From the NCBI RefSeq assembly GCF_011299575.1, contig NZ_CP049863.1, positions 1,364,001 to 1,428,000 of the forward strand: 64,000 nucleotides of DNA, read 5' to 3'. Shown here in pieces: positions 52,369 to 61,166 of this stretch. The stretch comes from Leucobacter viscericola. Its GTDB lineage: Bacteria > Actinomycetota > Actinomycetes > Actinomycetales > Microbacteriaceae. The position numbers and the translations under genes were made by a program. The notes under the pieces were generated by a model that was given only the letters and a program-made list of their open reading frames with translations, searched no databases and was not told where the DNA came from. Numbering within the stretch: position 1 is the first letter of the stretch; each line of letters starts with the position of its first letter.

Positions 52369-52425
52369 GAGGTCAGTCTATCAAATCTCGGTTGGGCGAA
52401 TCACCCTGGCTGCAGACGACCGGGT

Positions 52426-52734
52426 CTATGAATGCAGAACTAACAAACCGATCACATCGATCACGGCAATGACGAGCACGGAACCCGCCACGCTAAATGC
52501 AACGCGCGTAATGAATCCGACACGCTGGGCTGTTCCGAGCTGCAGCGCAAAGGTAACGAGTGTGCTCGCACCGATCGCAAACACCAGCCAAGAGAAACGC
52601 TCGTCGCCGCGCACCAGCACCGTGACCAGCACCCCGATCACCGCGGCAACAACCCACGCAATGACAAGCCTTGGCATATGCCAAGCCTGCACATCCGGCA
52701 TCTCCCGGGCGTCAAGGTCCTCTGACTCGCTCAC
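52426..52734 (-). CDS. Small membrane protein, three helices
   Basis: A charged N-terminus (SESEDLDAREMPDVQAW) is followed by three membrane segments (LVIAWVVAAVIGVLVTVLV, WLVFAIGASTLVTFALQL, FSVAGSVLVIAVIDVIGLL). The GTG at 52734 has GACAAT six bases upstream and is preferred over a frame extending to 52797, which would enter the palindromic repeat region. It is divergent from the GlnR-like gene. The function is unknown. Confidence 0.75.
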   Translation of the reverse strand: MSESEDLDAREMPDVQAWHMPRLVIAWVVAAVIGVLVTVLVRGDERFSWLVFAIGASTLVTFALQLGTAQRVGFITRVAFSVAGSVLVIAVIDVIGLLVLHS

Positions 52735-52783
52735 CCCGTCATTGTCGCACAGAGGTGCACTGCTGGCCGCCATGTTTCCTGCG

Positions 52784-52833
52784 GTGAACGCTTCCAAACA
52801 TTTTGATCGTCCTTAATGTTGGGATGCGTTCAC
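52784..52833. repeat. 50-bp palindromic repeat, copy 2 of 3
   Basis: Same ends as copies 1 and 3 (GTGAACGC and GCGTTCAC) and the same spacing. The internal tetranucleotides are TTCC and GGAT. CTCCA follows on the right. It is 125 bases upstream of the GlnR-like regulator start. Confidence 0.9.
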
Positions 52834-52958
52834 TCCAAACCCAATAACTCGCAGAAACATTTGAGCACCCACCCGTAACGCTCTCGAAACACGGACAGGT
52901 AATAGTTACAACCAAGCAATAGTATGGGGAATACGTCGTGCGAGAAGGGAGCGGATCT

Positions 52959-53633
52959 ATGCAGCTGCTCTGCCTGACAGACCGGGATCCAGCAGATTCG
53001 CTGCCGGGGCTCGACCTTCTCCCGCACGAGATCCGCACGTCACCCCTCTCCCTGCGTGTGCCAGATACGATGGCTGACCGTTTTGACGCGATCCTTATCG
53101 ACGGCACCCTTGACCCCCGCCGCGCCCGCACGGCAAGCATGAGTCTGATCGATTCGACGGAGACTCCCCGGGTTGTTGTGCTCTCGGAAGTTGCGCTGCC
53201 GGTTCTCACGACCGACTGGGGTGTTCGGGATCTGCTACTACCGACCGCTAGCCCTGCTGAGATCGAGCTCAGACTTCGCCTGCTCGAGCGCCCGTCGCTC
53301 GCCGACGAGACACCCTCACCCGCGGTGCAGGCAGCTGGTGTGGTCATTGACGAGTCAAACTTCATTGCGAGGGTCTACGGTCGCACGCTCGACCTGACCT
53401 ACAAGGAGTTCGAGCTGCTGCACTTCTTGACGGGCCACCCCGGTCGAGTCTTCACCCGCGAGCAACTGCTGAGCGAGGTGTGGGGCACTGACTACTTCGG
53501 CGGCACCCGCACGGTTGATGTGCACGTGCGGCGCCTGCGCGCAAAGCTCGGTGACCACGAGGGGCTCATCAGCACCGTTCGCGGTGTTGGTTATGGATTC
53601 GCCCGCGCCCGCTACGAGGAGACTTCTGAATGA
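52959..53633 (+). CDS. GlnR-like OmpR-family orphan response regulator
   Basis: The 224-residue protein has an N-terminal receiver-like domain with a single conserved aspartate (AILIDGTLD) and few other phosphorylation residues. The C-terminal winged helix has LDLTYKEFELLHFLTGHPGR, then GTRTVDVHVRRLRAKLG. The domain sequence closely follows mycobacterial GlnR (Rv0818), which likewise precedes mshD. GlnR controls nitrogen assimilation without a cognate kinase. GGGAGCG precedes the ATG at 52959. Its stop overlaps mshD (ATGA). Confidence 0.85.
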   Translation: MQLLCLTDRDPADSLPGLDLLPHEIRTSPLSLRVPDTMADRFDAILIDGTLDPRRARTASMSLIDSTETPRVVVLSEVALPVLTTDWGVRDLLLPTASPAEIELRLRLLERPSLADETPSPAVQAAGVVIDESNFIARVYGRTLDLTYKEFELLHFLTGHPGRVFTREQLLSEVWGTDYFGGTRTVDVHVRRLRAKLGDHEGLISTVRGVGYGFARARYEETSE

Positions 53634-54541
53634 ACACCGCACCCGTCCCCGCTGCTGATCTGGCAACCGCGCGAACCATCATCGCCGCGGCCGAGGAACG
53701 CGACGGTGCCTCGCCCGTGTCAGACCAGGCGATGCTCGCGGTCGCTCAGGGCCAGCGAGAGCTGGCGCTGTTCGGGGACGAGGCCGTTGCGGTTGGCATC
53801 GTCGGCGACGGCGAGGTCGACCTGGTTGTGCATCCGGAACATCGCGGGCGCGGGATCGGCTCGGCGGCGCTCGCTGAGCTCGTTGCGCGCGGTTCGGGAT
53901 CCGGCGGTTCAGGATCGCTGCGCGCTTGGTCGCACGGCGATAACCCTGCCGCAGACGCCATCCTCGCGAAGGCCGGGTTTGCTCCGGTGCGCTCGCTGTT
54001 TCGGATGGCGCTCGATCCTGCCCTGCTGCCGAGTGACGGCCGCGATCCTTTGAGCCTCACTCCGCCCGCCGGTTTCGCGCTGCGCAACTGCCGAAGCGGC
54101 GACACAACCGCCGCCGAGGACTGGGTTCGTGTCAACGCCGCGGCCTTCGCCGACCACCCCGAGCAGGGGCGCATGACGGTGACCGACTTCGATCTCATCA
54201 CGCAGGAAGACTGGTTCGATCCGGCCGACCTCTTTATTCTGGCCGGACCCGAGGGTGTTGCGGCAGGGTCAACCTGGATCAAAACCACCCCCGACGAGTC
54301 TGAACTCTACGCAATCGGAATTCACCCGGATCACGCGGGCCACGGCCTCGGTCGATACCTGCTCGACGTCACGCTTGCACGCATGGCGCAGCATCGGCCG
54401 GAGCGGGTCACGCTCTACGTCGACGGCGACAACACCCGCGCTGTGAAGATGTACGAGGCCGCCGGGTTCACCATAGATTCACGCAGCCAGCAGTGGGAGC
54501 GACCAGCAATGTCAGTGGCTAGTGCCAGAATGGATGCATGA
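53630..54541 (+). CDS. mshD: Mycothiol synthase
   Basis: The 303-residue protein is a tandem GNAT enzyme that acetylates the cysteinyl amine in the last step of mycothiol synthesis. The N-terminal domain shows LVVHPEHRGRGIGSAALAEL. The C-terminal domain shows YAIGIHPDHAGHGLGRYLLD and GDNTRAVKMYEAAGFTIDS. Its ATG overlaps the GlnR-like stop, and its own stop overlaps ppk, so all are translationally coupled. It identifies the host as a mycothiol-using actinobacterium. Confidence 0.93.
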   Translation: MNTAPVPAADLATARTIIAAAEERDGASPVSDQAMLAVAQGQRELALFGDEAVAVGIVGDGEVDLVVHPEHRGRGIGSAALAELVARGSGSGGSGSLRAWSHGDNPAADAILAKAGFAPVRSLFRMALDPALLPSDGRDPLSLTPPAGFALRNCRSGDTTAAEDWVRVNAAAFADHPEQGRMTVTDFDLITQEDWFDPADLFILAGPEGVAAGSTWIKTTPDESELYAIGIHPDHAGHGLGRYLLDVTLARMAQHRPERVTLYVDGDNTRAVKMYEAAGFTIDSRSQQWERPAMSVASARMDA

Positions 54542-56661
54542 GCGAACAGACGCGCGACGTTGCAACCCGCGACAGCCTGCCCGCGGATCGGTACATTGAC
54601 CGCGAGCTGAGCTGGCTTGCGTTTAACCAGAGGGTGCTGGAGCTGGCGGAAGATCCGACGATCCCACTGCTAGAACGAGCCAACTTTCTTGCCATCTTCG
54701 CGTCGAACCTCGACGAGTTCTTTATGGTGCGAGTTGCGGGCCTCAAGCGCCGCATCGTGACCGGCCTCGCGGTGCCGACCAACGTTGGTCGCGCACCCAC
54801 CGACGTACTCGAAGACATCAACCGCACCGCCTACGAACTGCAGTTGCGGCACGCCCGCTGCTTCGTCGAGCAGGTGCAGCCCGCGCTGGCGGAGGCCGGG
54901 GTGCGGATCGTGGAGTGGGAGCAGCTCGACAACGCCGATCGCGAGATTCTGACCGACTACTACGAGCACAACATCTACCCGGTGCTCATGCCACTCGCGG
55001 TTGATCCTGCCCACCCGTTCCCCTACATTTCGGGGCGCGCGCTCAACATGTCGATTCGGGTGCGCAACCCACGCACCGACAAGATCGAGTTCGCGCGATT
55101 GAAGGTGCCGCAGATGATCCCGCGTTATGTGCGCGTGGATCGGCGCGAGTCCGACGACAACGTGCGATTTATCGCGCTTGAGGAGCTGATCGCGAACCAG
55201 CTCGACGGCCTCTTCCCAGGCATGGAGGTGATCGACGACCACGTCTTCCGCGTCACGCGCAACGAAGACATGGAGATCGAAGAAGACGAGACCGAAAACC
55301 TCATCCAGGCGCTCGAGAAAGAGCTGCTGCGGCGTCGATTCGGCCCGCCGATTCGGCTGGAACTCTCCGACGACATGGACGAGGCAACACTCGACCTGCT
55401 CGTCTCGGAGTTCGACATCGACGAGCAGCAGGTGTACACACTCCCATCGCCGCTCGACCTGAGTGGCCTGTTTGCGCTCGGTGGTGTGCAGCGCCCCGAC
55501 CTCAAGTTCAAGCCGCACATTCCGGTGACGCACCCGAAGTTCCGCAAGAGCTCACCGAGCGAAAAGCCCGACATCTTTGCGGCCATCGCGCGCCGCGAAG
55601 TGCTGGTGCACCACCCCTACGAATCGTTTGCGACGAGCGTGCAGGCCTTTGTTGAGCAGGCTGCGACCGATCCCGATGTACTCGCGATCAAGCAGACCCT
55701 GTACCGCACCTCGGGCGACAGCCCCATCATCGCGGCGCTCATCGCGGCGGCCGAGGCCGGCAAGCAGGTGCTCGCGCTCGTTGAGGTGAAGGCTCGGTTT
55801 GACGAGGAAGCGAACATTTCGTGGGCGCGCAAGCTCGAGCAGGCTGGCGTGCACGTGGTCTACGGCCTCGTTGGTCTGAAGACCCACTGCAAACTGGTTC
55901 AGGTTATTCGCCAAGAGGGCGGTCAGCTGAAGCACTACTGCCACATCGGCACGGGCAACTACAACCCGAAGACCAGCCGCATCTACGAAGACTTTGGCTT
56001 GTTCACGACCTCCCCCGAGGTCGGTCGCGACGTCACCAAACTGTTCAACGTGCTCTCGGGGTACGCGATCGAAACCGACTACGACCGCCTGTTGGTTGCA
56101 CCTCTACAGCTGCGGGCTGGTCTGCTCGAGCGCATCGAGCGCGAGGCCGAGAACGCGCGCGCGGGGCTGCCGAGCGGTATCAAGCTCAAGGCCAACTCGA
56201 TGGTCGACGAGGTCATTATCGATGCCCTCTACCTCGCCGGTCAGGCCGGGGTGCCCATCGAGATCTGGGTGCGTGGCATCTGCTCGATCCGCGCTGGTGT
56301 GCCGGGGCTTTCTGAGAACATCCAGGTGCGCTCGGTGCTGGGGCGCTACCTCGAACACTCGCGCATCTACGCGTTCGAGAATAACGGGAATCGCGAGGTG
56401 TTCATCGGCTCCGCCGACCTGATGCACCGCAACCTCGACCGCCGCATCGAGGTGCTAGTGCGCATCATCGACCGCGAGCACCTCGGTCGCATCGATCGGT
56501 TCTTCGAGTTCGCGTTTAGCGACGACGTGTCGTCGTGGCGCATGCTGCCAGACGGTACGTGGCAGCGCCGCGTCATTAGCGAAGAGGGGGAGCTGCTGCC
56601 AGATCTGCAAGACCTCGTGATGCTCGATCGCACAGAGGCCGGTTCAAGGAGAGCCCGTTGA
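54538..56661 (+). CDS. ppk: Polyphosphate kinase 1
   Basis: The 707-residue enzyme makes polyphosphate from ATP. It begins RYIDRELSWLAFNQRVLELA. HYCHIGTGNYNPKTSRIYED carries the autophosphorylated histidine, and GRYLEHSRIYAFEN the second conserved histidine. Four-domain length is normal. The ATGA overlap with mshD and the TTGA overlap with the Nudix/phosphatase gene place it inside one operon, and pst genes follow shortly after. Confidence 0.96.
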   Translation: MSEQTRDVATRDSLPADRYIDRELSWLAFNQRVLELAEDPTIPLLERANFLAIFASNLDEFFMVRVAGLKRRIVTGLAVPTNVGRAPTDVLEDINRTAYELQLRHARCFVEQVQPALAEAGVRIVEWEQLDNADREILTDYYEHNIYPVLMPLAVDPAHPFPYISGRALNMSIRVRNPRTDKIEFARLKVPQMIPRYVRVDRRESDDNVRFIALEELIANQLDGLFPGMEVIDDHVFRVTRNEDMEIEEDETENLIQALEKELLRRRFGPPIRLELSDDMDEATLDLLVSEFDIDEQQVYTLPSPLDLSGLFALGGVQRPDLKFKPHIPVTHPKFRKSSPSEKPDIFAAIARREVLVHHPYESFATSVQAFVEQAATDPDVLAIKQTLYRTSGDSPIIAALIAAAEAGKQVLALVEVKARFDEEANISWARKLEQAGVHVVYGLVGLKTHCKLVQVIRQEGGQLKHYCHIGTGNYNPKTSRIYEDFGLFTTSPEVGRDVTKLFNVLSGYAIETDYDRLLVAPLQLRAGLLERIEREAENARAGLPSGIKLKANSMVDEVIIDALYLAGQAGVPIEIWVRGICSIRAGVPGLSENIQVRSVLGRYLEHSRIYAFENNGNREVFIGSADLMHRNLDRRIEVLVRIIDREHLGRIDRFFEFAFSDDVSSWRMLPDGTWQRRVISEEGELLPDLQDLVMLDRTEAGSRRAR

Positions 56662-57611
56662 GCAAAGAGACTCTCGCTGCCGGTACCGTGTGCTGGCGGC
56701 GCGTGGTGCAGCCGAACGGCGCCAGCCAAGTGATGGTGCTGCTGATCCACCGCACCAAACAAAAAGACGTGTCGTTTCCAAAGGGCAAGCTCGATCCCGG
56801 CGAGAGCATGCCCGAGGCCGCCGTACGCGAGACCTGGGAAGAAACGGGACTCTCGGTGTTTCTTGGTTCACACCTCGGCACCATTCATTACGGCATCGGC
56901 GGCGGCAACAAAAAGACCGTGCAGTACTGGGCGGCAGAAGTGACACCCGAGATGGCTTTGGCATCAACGTTCACACCAAACTCCGAGGTGCAGGCGCTCG
57001 AGTGGGTGCCCATCGATGCTGCTCGCAAGCGGCTGAGCTACAAGGCCGACCGCGAGCTCTACGATGTTTTCCTTGAGCTCGCCGCCCACGAATTGCTGGA
57101 TACCTTCACCGTGACGCTCTTGCGGCATGCAAAGGCCGAGCCTCGCGGCGAGCAATTTCCTGTTGACTGCGAGAGACCCCTCACCGAAGCCGGCACCGTG
57201 CAGGCGGCAACGGTCGCGCACATCGTCGAGACTTTTGGCCCTCGTCGCATCTACTCATCGACCGCGGTGCGCTGCCTCGAAACCGTTGCGCCACTCTCCG
57301 CGCGTCTCGGCCGCAAGGTTCGGGCAAAGACGTCGCTGAGCCAAGACAACTGGGACACGGGTGATCTCGACGGTTTGCGCAAGCTCGTCGGCAAGATTGT
57401 CTCCCGCGGCAAGAGTGTTGTCGTGTGCAGCCATCGCCCCGTGCTGCCCGATCTCGCACGAGAACTCATGCTTGCGACGGGCAGTCTGCCGGGTAAATAT
57501 GTCGAGAAAGCAGCCGCAATGCCACCGGCAGGTTTCTCGGTGTTTCACCTCTCACGCACGCGCCCAGGCGCCGGCATCCTGGGTGTAGAAACCTACCCGC
57601 TAGAGCACTAG
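56658..57611 (+). CDS. Nudix hydrolase fused to histidine phosphatase (MutT1-like)
   Basis: The 317-residue two-domain protein has a Nudix box at residues 43-65 (GKLDPGES, then RETWEETG) followed by a C-terminal histidine phosphatase domain (TLLRHAKAEPRGE, RIYSSTAVRCLETV, VVCSHRPVLPDL). The same fusion in mycobacterial MutT1 removes 8-oxo-dGTP and diadenosine polyphosphates stepwise. The TTG start overlaps the ppk stop (TTGA). Linking it to polyphosphate and phosphate genes suggests nucleotide or polyphosphate housekeeping. Confidence 0.92.
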   Translation: MSKETLAAGTVCWRRVVQPNGASQVMVLLIHRTKQKDVSFPKGKLDPGESMPEAAVRETWEETGLSVFLGSHLGTIHYGIGGGNKKTVQYWAAEVTPEMALASTFTPNSEVQALEWVPIDAARKRLSYKADRELYDVFLELAAHELLDTFTVTLLRHAKAEPRGEQFPVDCERPLTEAGTVQAATVAHIVETFGPRRIYSSTAVRCLETVAPLSARLGRKVRAKTSLSQDNWDTGDLDGLRKLVGKIVSRGKSVVVCSHRPVLPDLARELMLATGSLPGKYVEKAAAMPPAGFSVFHLSRTRPGAGILGVETYPLEH

Positions 57612-57641
57612 GCCCGGCCCACCCCCAGCCCCCCAATCCCA

Positions 57642-57711
57642 CCGACAAGCCATGATTTCGTCGAAGAGCCATCTGATTTGATGTGCTCTCGACGGGACCA
57701 TGGCTTGTCGG
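57642..57711. repeat. Long interrupted palindrome
   Basis: CCGACAAGCCATG and its complement form 13-bp outer arms (57642-57654, 57699-57711). The inner GTCGA-A-GAGC and GCTCTCGAC pair with one bulge. It follows the Nudix/phosphatase gene and has no T tract. Confidence 0.8.
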
Positions 57712-57734
57712 CGAGGGGGCGGCGGCCGAGAGGC

Positions 57735-57774
57735 GGGCCAGCAGGGGCCAGCAGGAGCCAGCACAGTCCAGCCC
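57735..57774 (+). repeat. 10-bp tandem repeat
   Basis: Two exact and two decayed units of GGGCCAGCAG lie between the palindrome and the PHO box. Confidence 0.7.
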
Positions 57775-57776
57775 AC

Positions 57777-57798
57777 GTTCACTCGCTGTTCACCTCTT
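57777..57798 (+). promoter_or_regulatory. PHO box upstream of pstS
   Basis: Two adjacent 11-bp direct repeats, GTTCACTCGCT and GTTCACCTCTT, match the Streptomyces PhoP direct-repeat unit (GTTCACC-type core). It lies 88 bases before pstS, a position suited for activation under phosphate limitation. Confidence 0.75.
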
Positions 57799-57886
57799 GG
57801 CAGACCTCAATACACCCAGCCTGTCTAGCTTGGAATATGTGGCCAGTGTGGCCGCACATTTCATCAGCTCTCAGATTGGTTCTCAA

Positions 57887-58990
57887 GTGAAGCTTTCAAC
57901 ACTGATCAAGACCGCGGCTATCGGAAGCATCGCCGCGCTCGCACTCACCTCTTGCGCCGCGAACGAGTCGTCCGCCAAGCCATCCGACGACACCAGCACG
58001 ACCTCTTCCCTCTCGGGTGAGCTCATCGGTGCAGGTGCTTCTTCGCAGGGCTCCGCGCAAGAGGCCTGGATCTCAGGGTTCCAGACCACAAACGACAAGG
58101 TCACTGTGAACTACGATCCAACCGGATCGGGTGCCGGCCGCGAGACCTTCCAGCAGGGCGCAAGCGCGTTCGCCGGGTCTGACCGCGCGTTCAAGGTCGA
58201 TGAGATCAAGGCGGGCCCGTTCGACTCGTGCGCCGCAGACAGCGACATCGTCGAGTTTCCCGCGTACATCTCGCCCATCGCGCTGATCTTCAACGTCAAG
58301 GGCGTCGATTCGCTCAAGCTTGACGCGTCAACCGTCGCGAAGATTTTCTCGGGCAAGATCACCAAGTGGAACGACCCGGCGATCGCCGCACTGAACTCGG
58401 GTGCAACACTGCCAGACGCGAACATCGTGCCGGTGCACCGCTCCGATAAGTCGGGCACCACTGAGAACTTCACCGATTACCTCGCCGCTGCAGCGCCCGC
58501 TGACTGGGCACCGGGCGCAATCGAGGAGTGGCCCACCGACCTCGGCGGCGAGGCAGCCCAGGGCACCTCGGGTGTGGTTGAGGCCGTCACCAATGGTGTT
58601 GGCACCATCGGTTACGCCGACGCCTCACGCGCTGGCGATCTCTCCACCGTCGAGATCAAGGTCGGCGACAAGTTCGTCGCCTACTCACCGGAAGCCGCCG
58701 CGGCCATCGTTGACGCATCGCCACTCGAAGAGGGCCGCAGCACCCACGATCTCGCCATCGCGATCGACCGCACCAGCACCGCAGACGGCACCTACCCGAT
58801 CGTGCTCGTGAGCTACCTCATCGGTTGCCAGAACTACAAGGATTCGGCCCAGGCCGATCTGGTGAAGGCCTACTTCAACTACATCGTGAGCACCGAGGGT
58901 CAGGATCAGGCGGCCAAGGCCGCCGGCAGCGCCCCGATCTCCGATGACCTGCGCAGCAAGGTTCAGGTCGCGATCGACGCGATCAAGTAA
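57887..58990 (+). CDS. pstS: Phosphate ABC transporter substrate-binding lipoprotein
   Basis: The 367-residue lipoprotein has a basic start, a hydrophobic stretch and LTSC (lipobox, cysteine near residue 21). The mature part holds the phosphate loops GAGASSQGSAQEAWI, DPTGSGAGRETF and HRSDKSGTTENF. The GTG at 57887 is the best start, giving a short signal peptide, though no strong ribosome-binding site is seen. A PHO box lies upstream and a long hairpin separates it from pstC. Confidence 0.93.
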   Translation: MKLSTLIKTAAIGSIAALALTSCAANESSAKPSDDTSTTSSLSGELIGAGASSQGSAQEAWISGFQTTNDKVTVNYDPTGSGAGRETFQQGASAFAGSDRAFKVDEIKAGPFDSCAADSDIVEFPAYISPIALIFNVKGVDSLKLDASTVAKIFSGKITKWNDPAIAALNSGATLPDANIVPVHRSDKSGTTENFTDYLAAAAPADWAPGAIEEWPTDLGGEAAQGTSGVVEAVTNGVGTIGYADASRAGDLSTVEIKVGDKFVAYSPEAAAAIVDASPLEEGRSTHDLAIAIDRTSTADGTYPIVLVSYLIGCQNYKDSAQADLVKAYFNYIVSTEGQDQAAKAAGSAPISDDLRSKVQVAIDAIK

Positions 58991-59009
58991 GGATCGTCGC
59001 CTGCTCTCC

Positions 59010-59082
59010 GTCATTCTGCGCGAGGAACGAGTCGCAGAATCTCACTGCAGATTCTGCGACTCGCAAGCTCGCGCAGAATGAC
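59010..59082. repeat. Long stem-loop between pstS and pstC
   Basis: The outer 15-bp arms (GTCATTCTGCGCGAG and its complement) and inner 14-bp arms (GAGTCGCAGAATCT and its complement) are perfect, separated by a 4/5-base bulge, with a 6-base loop. A stable hairpin here could shield pstS mRNA and reduce expression of the permease genes. Confidence 0.88.
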
Positions 59083-59136
59083 GTGGGGGCAACTCGCGCA
59101 GGATTACAGTAGCCCAACCACCACCGAAGGACACCA

Positions 59137-60063
59137 GTGACAACAGCCAAGCCGGTTCTGAGCCGGGGAGACCGCGTCTTCTCCCGCTCAGCAGTGTTTG
59201 CCGGGAGCATGATCCTCGTGACGCTCGCGGCCGTTGCCGCGTTTTTGATTGCGCAGAGTCTGCCCGCTTTCTTCGCAACCGATAAGACCGCAAGTCTCCT
59301 CACGAGCAACTTCTGGGCCTACGTCGGCCCGCTAGTCTTCGGCACCGTTTGGGCAGCGACACTCGCCCTGCTCATCGCGTTGCCCCTCTCAATCGGCATT
59401 GCGCTCTTCATCTCGCACTACGCACCCCGCAAACTTGCACAGGTGCTGGGTTACATCGTCGATCTGCTCGCAGCGGTGCCCAGCGTGGTGTTCGGCCTGT
59501 GGGGCATCGGGGTGCTCTCCCCCGCGGCCCAACCGGTCTACGCGTGGTTGAACGACAACCTCGGCTGGATCCCGCTCTTCGGAGGTGTGGTGACCGGCAC
59601 GGGGCGCACGATCCTGACCGCATCCCTGGTGCTCGCGGTGATGATTCTGCCCATCATGACGGCCATTTGCCGCGAGGTCTTTCTGCAGGCGCCCGCGCTG
59701 CATGAGGAGGCCGCACTCGCACTCGGCGCGACCCGCTGGGAGATGATCCGCCTCGCGGTGCTGCCCTTTGGTCGCCCCGGCATCGTCTCGGCCGCCATGC
59801 TCGGCCTTGGTCGCGCCCTCGGCGAGACGATGGCCGTTGCCATGGTGCTCTCGGCGACGGGTGTGGTGAGCTTCCGCCTGCTCACCTCAGAGAACCCCTC
59901 AACGATCGCAGCGAATATCGCGCTCTCGTTCCCGGAAGCCTACGGCGAAAACATTAACGTGCTGATTGCAACGGGTCTGATCCTCTTCATCGTCACATTC
60001 CTGGTGAACGCGGTTGCTCGCTGGATCGTCAGCCGCCGCGCCGAGTTCAACGGAGCTAACTAA
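59137..60063 (+). CDS. pstC: Phosphate ABC transporter permease PstC
   Basis: The 308-residue permease has six membrane segments. Segments visible include SMILVTLAAVAAFLIAQSL, VFGTVWAATLALLIALPLSI and YIVDLLAAVPSVVFGLWGIG. EEAALALGATRWEMIRLAVL is the EAA loop that contacts PstB. The GTG start has GAAGGA upstream. Its stop overlaps pstA (TAATG). Confidence 0.95.
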   Translation: MTTAKPVLSRGDRVFSRSAVFAGSMILVTLAAVAAFLIAQSLPAFFATDKTASLLTSNFWAYVGPLVFGTVWAATLALLIALPLSIGIALFISHYAPRKLAQVLGYIVDLLAAVPSVVFGLWGIGVLSPAAQPVYAWLNDNLGWIPLFGGVVTGTGRTILTASLVLAVMILPIMTAICREVFLQAPALHEEAALALGATRWEMIRLAVLPFGRPGIVSAAMLGLGRALGETMAVAMVLSATGVVSFRLLTSENPSTIAANIALSFPEAYGENINVLIATGLILFIVTFLVNAVARWIVSRRAEFNGAN

Positions 60064-61139
60064 TGGCCATCACCATTCGCCCCAGCACTGCGTCCACTCT
60101 CGCGGGCAACCGTCTGCCCCGCAGCACTCCTTGGATCACGCTCGTAGCGAGCCTCGCCGCCGCCTTTGCGCTCTTTGGCCTCATCGCGCTCGCCTCAGGT
60201 CACAAGTTCTCGCTGATCGGCGCGACCCTGACCGGTTTACTCGCGTACCTGCTTATCATTTCCATTCTGTCCGCCACCGTCGAGGGGCGCCGACAGGCCA
60301 TGGACCGCTTCATCACCGGGGTCGTGACGGGCGCGTTTTTGCTCGCCATGGTGCCGCTGGTTTCGCTCGGGATCACGGTCGTCTCAAACGGACTCGCTCG
60401 ATTCGACGCCGAGTTCTTCACCTCGTCGATGCGCAACGTCACGGGCGAGGGCGGCGGCGCGCTGCATGCCATGATCGGCACGCTGCTCATCACCCTCGCG
60501 GCAACGATCATCTCGGTGCCGCTCGGGCTCATGACCTCGATCTATCTAGTCGAATACGGCCGCGGTCGGCTCGCACGCATCATCACGTTCCTCGTTGACG
60601 TGATGACGGGCATTCCTTCAATCGTCGCGGGTCTGTTCGCCTACGCGCTGTTCGCGATCTTCCTGGGTCCGGGGGTACGCATGGGCATCGTTGGTGCTGT
60701 CGCGCTGTCGGTGCTGATGATTCCAGTGGTGGTTCGCTCGAGCGAGGAGATGCTGCGGCTTGTGCCCAACGAGCTGCGTGAGGCCTCCTACGCGCTGGGC
60801 GTGCCGAAGTGGCGCACGATCCTGAAGGTGGTGTTGCCTACGTCTATCGCGGGCATCACAACCGGCATCATGCTCTCCATCGCTCGTGTGATCGGCGAGA
60901 CCGCACCACTGCTTATTACCGCCGGCTTCACCGCCTCCATGAACTACGACCTGTTCAAAGACCGCATGCAGTCACTGCCCGTGTACGTGTACACGCAGTT
61001 TGCGAACCAGGGCAACCCGGCCTTCGCGTTTCTTGACCGGGCGTGGGCGGCGGCGCTGCTGCTGATCCTCATCGTCATGGCACTCAACCTCTTTGCCCGC
61101 TTGATCGCCCGCTGGTTCGCTCCCAAAACCGGCCGCTAG
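60063..61139 (+). CDS. pstA: Phosphate ABC transporter permease PstA
   Basis: The 358-residue permease has an N-terminal extension and a pair of membrane helices ahead of the conserved six-helix core. FLVDVMTGIPSIVAGLFAYA and the EAA loop REASYALGVPKWRTILKVVL are diagnostic. It overlaps pstC by one base and precedes pstB by 27 bases. Confidence 0.95.
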   Translation: MAITIRPSTASTLAGNRLPRSTPWITLVASLAAAFALFGLIALASGHKFSLIGATLTGLLAYLLIISILSATVEGRRQAMDRFITGVVTGAFLLAMVPLVSLGITVVSNGLARFDAEFFTSSMRNVTGEGGGALHAMIGTLLITLAATIISVPLGLMTSIYLVEYGRGRLARIITFLVDVMTGIPSIVAGLFAYALFAIFLGPGVRMGIVGAVALSVLMIPVVVRSSEEMLRLVPNELREASYALGVPKWRTILKVVLPTSIAGITTGIMLSIARVIGETAPLLITAGFTASMNYDLFKDRMQSLPVYVYTQFANQGNPAFAFLDRAWAAALLLILIVMALNLFARLIARWFAPKTGR

Positions 61140-61166
61140 CACTCCCTGAACCAGAAAGCACACAAC

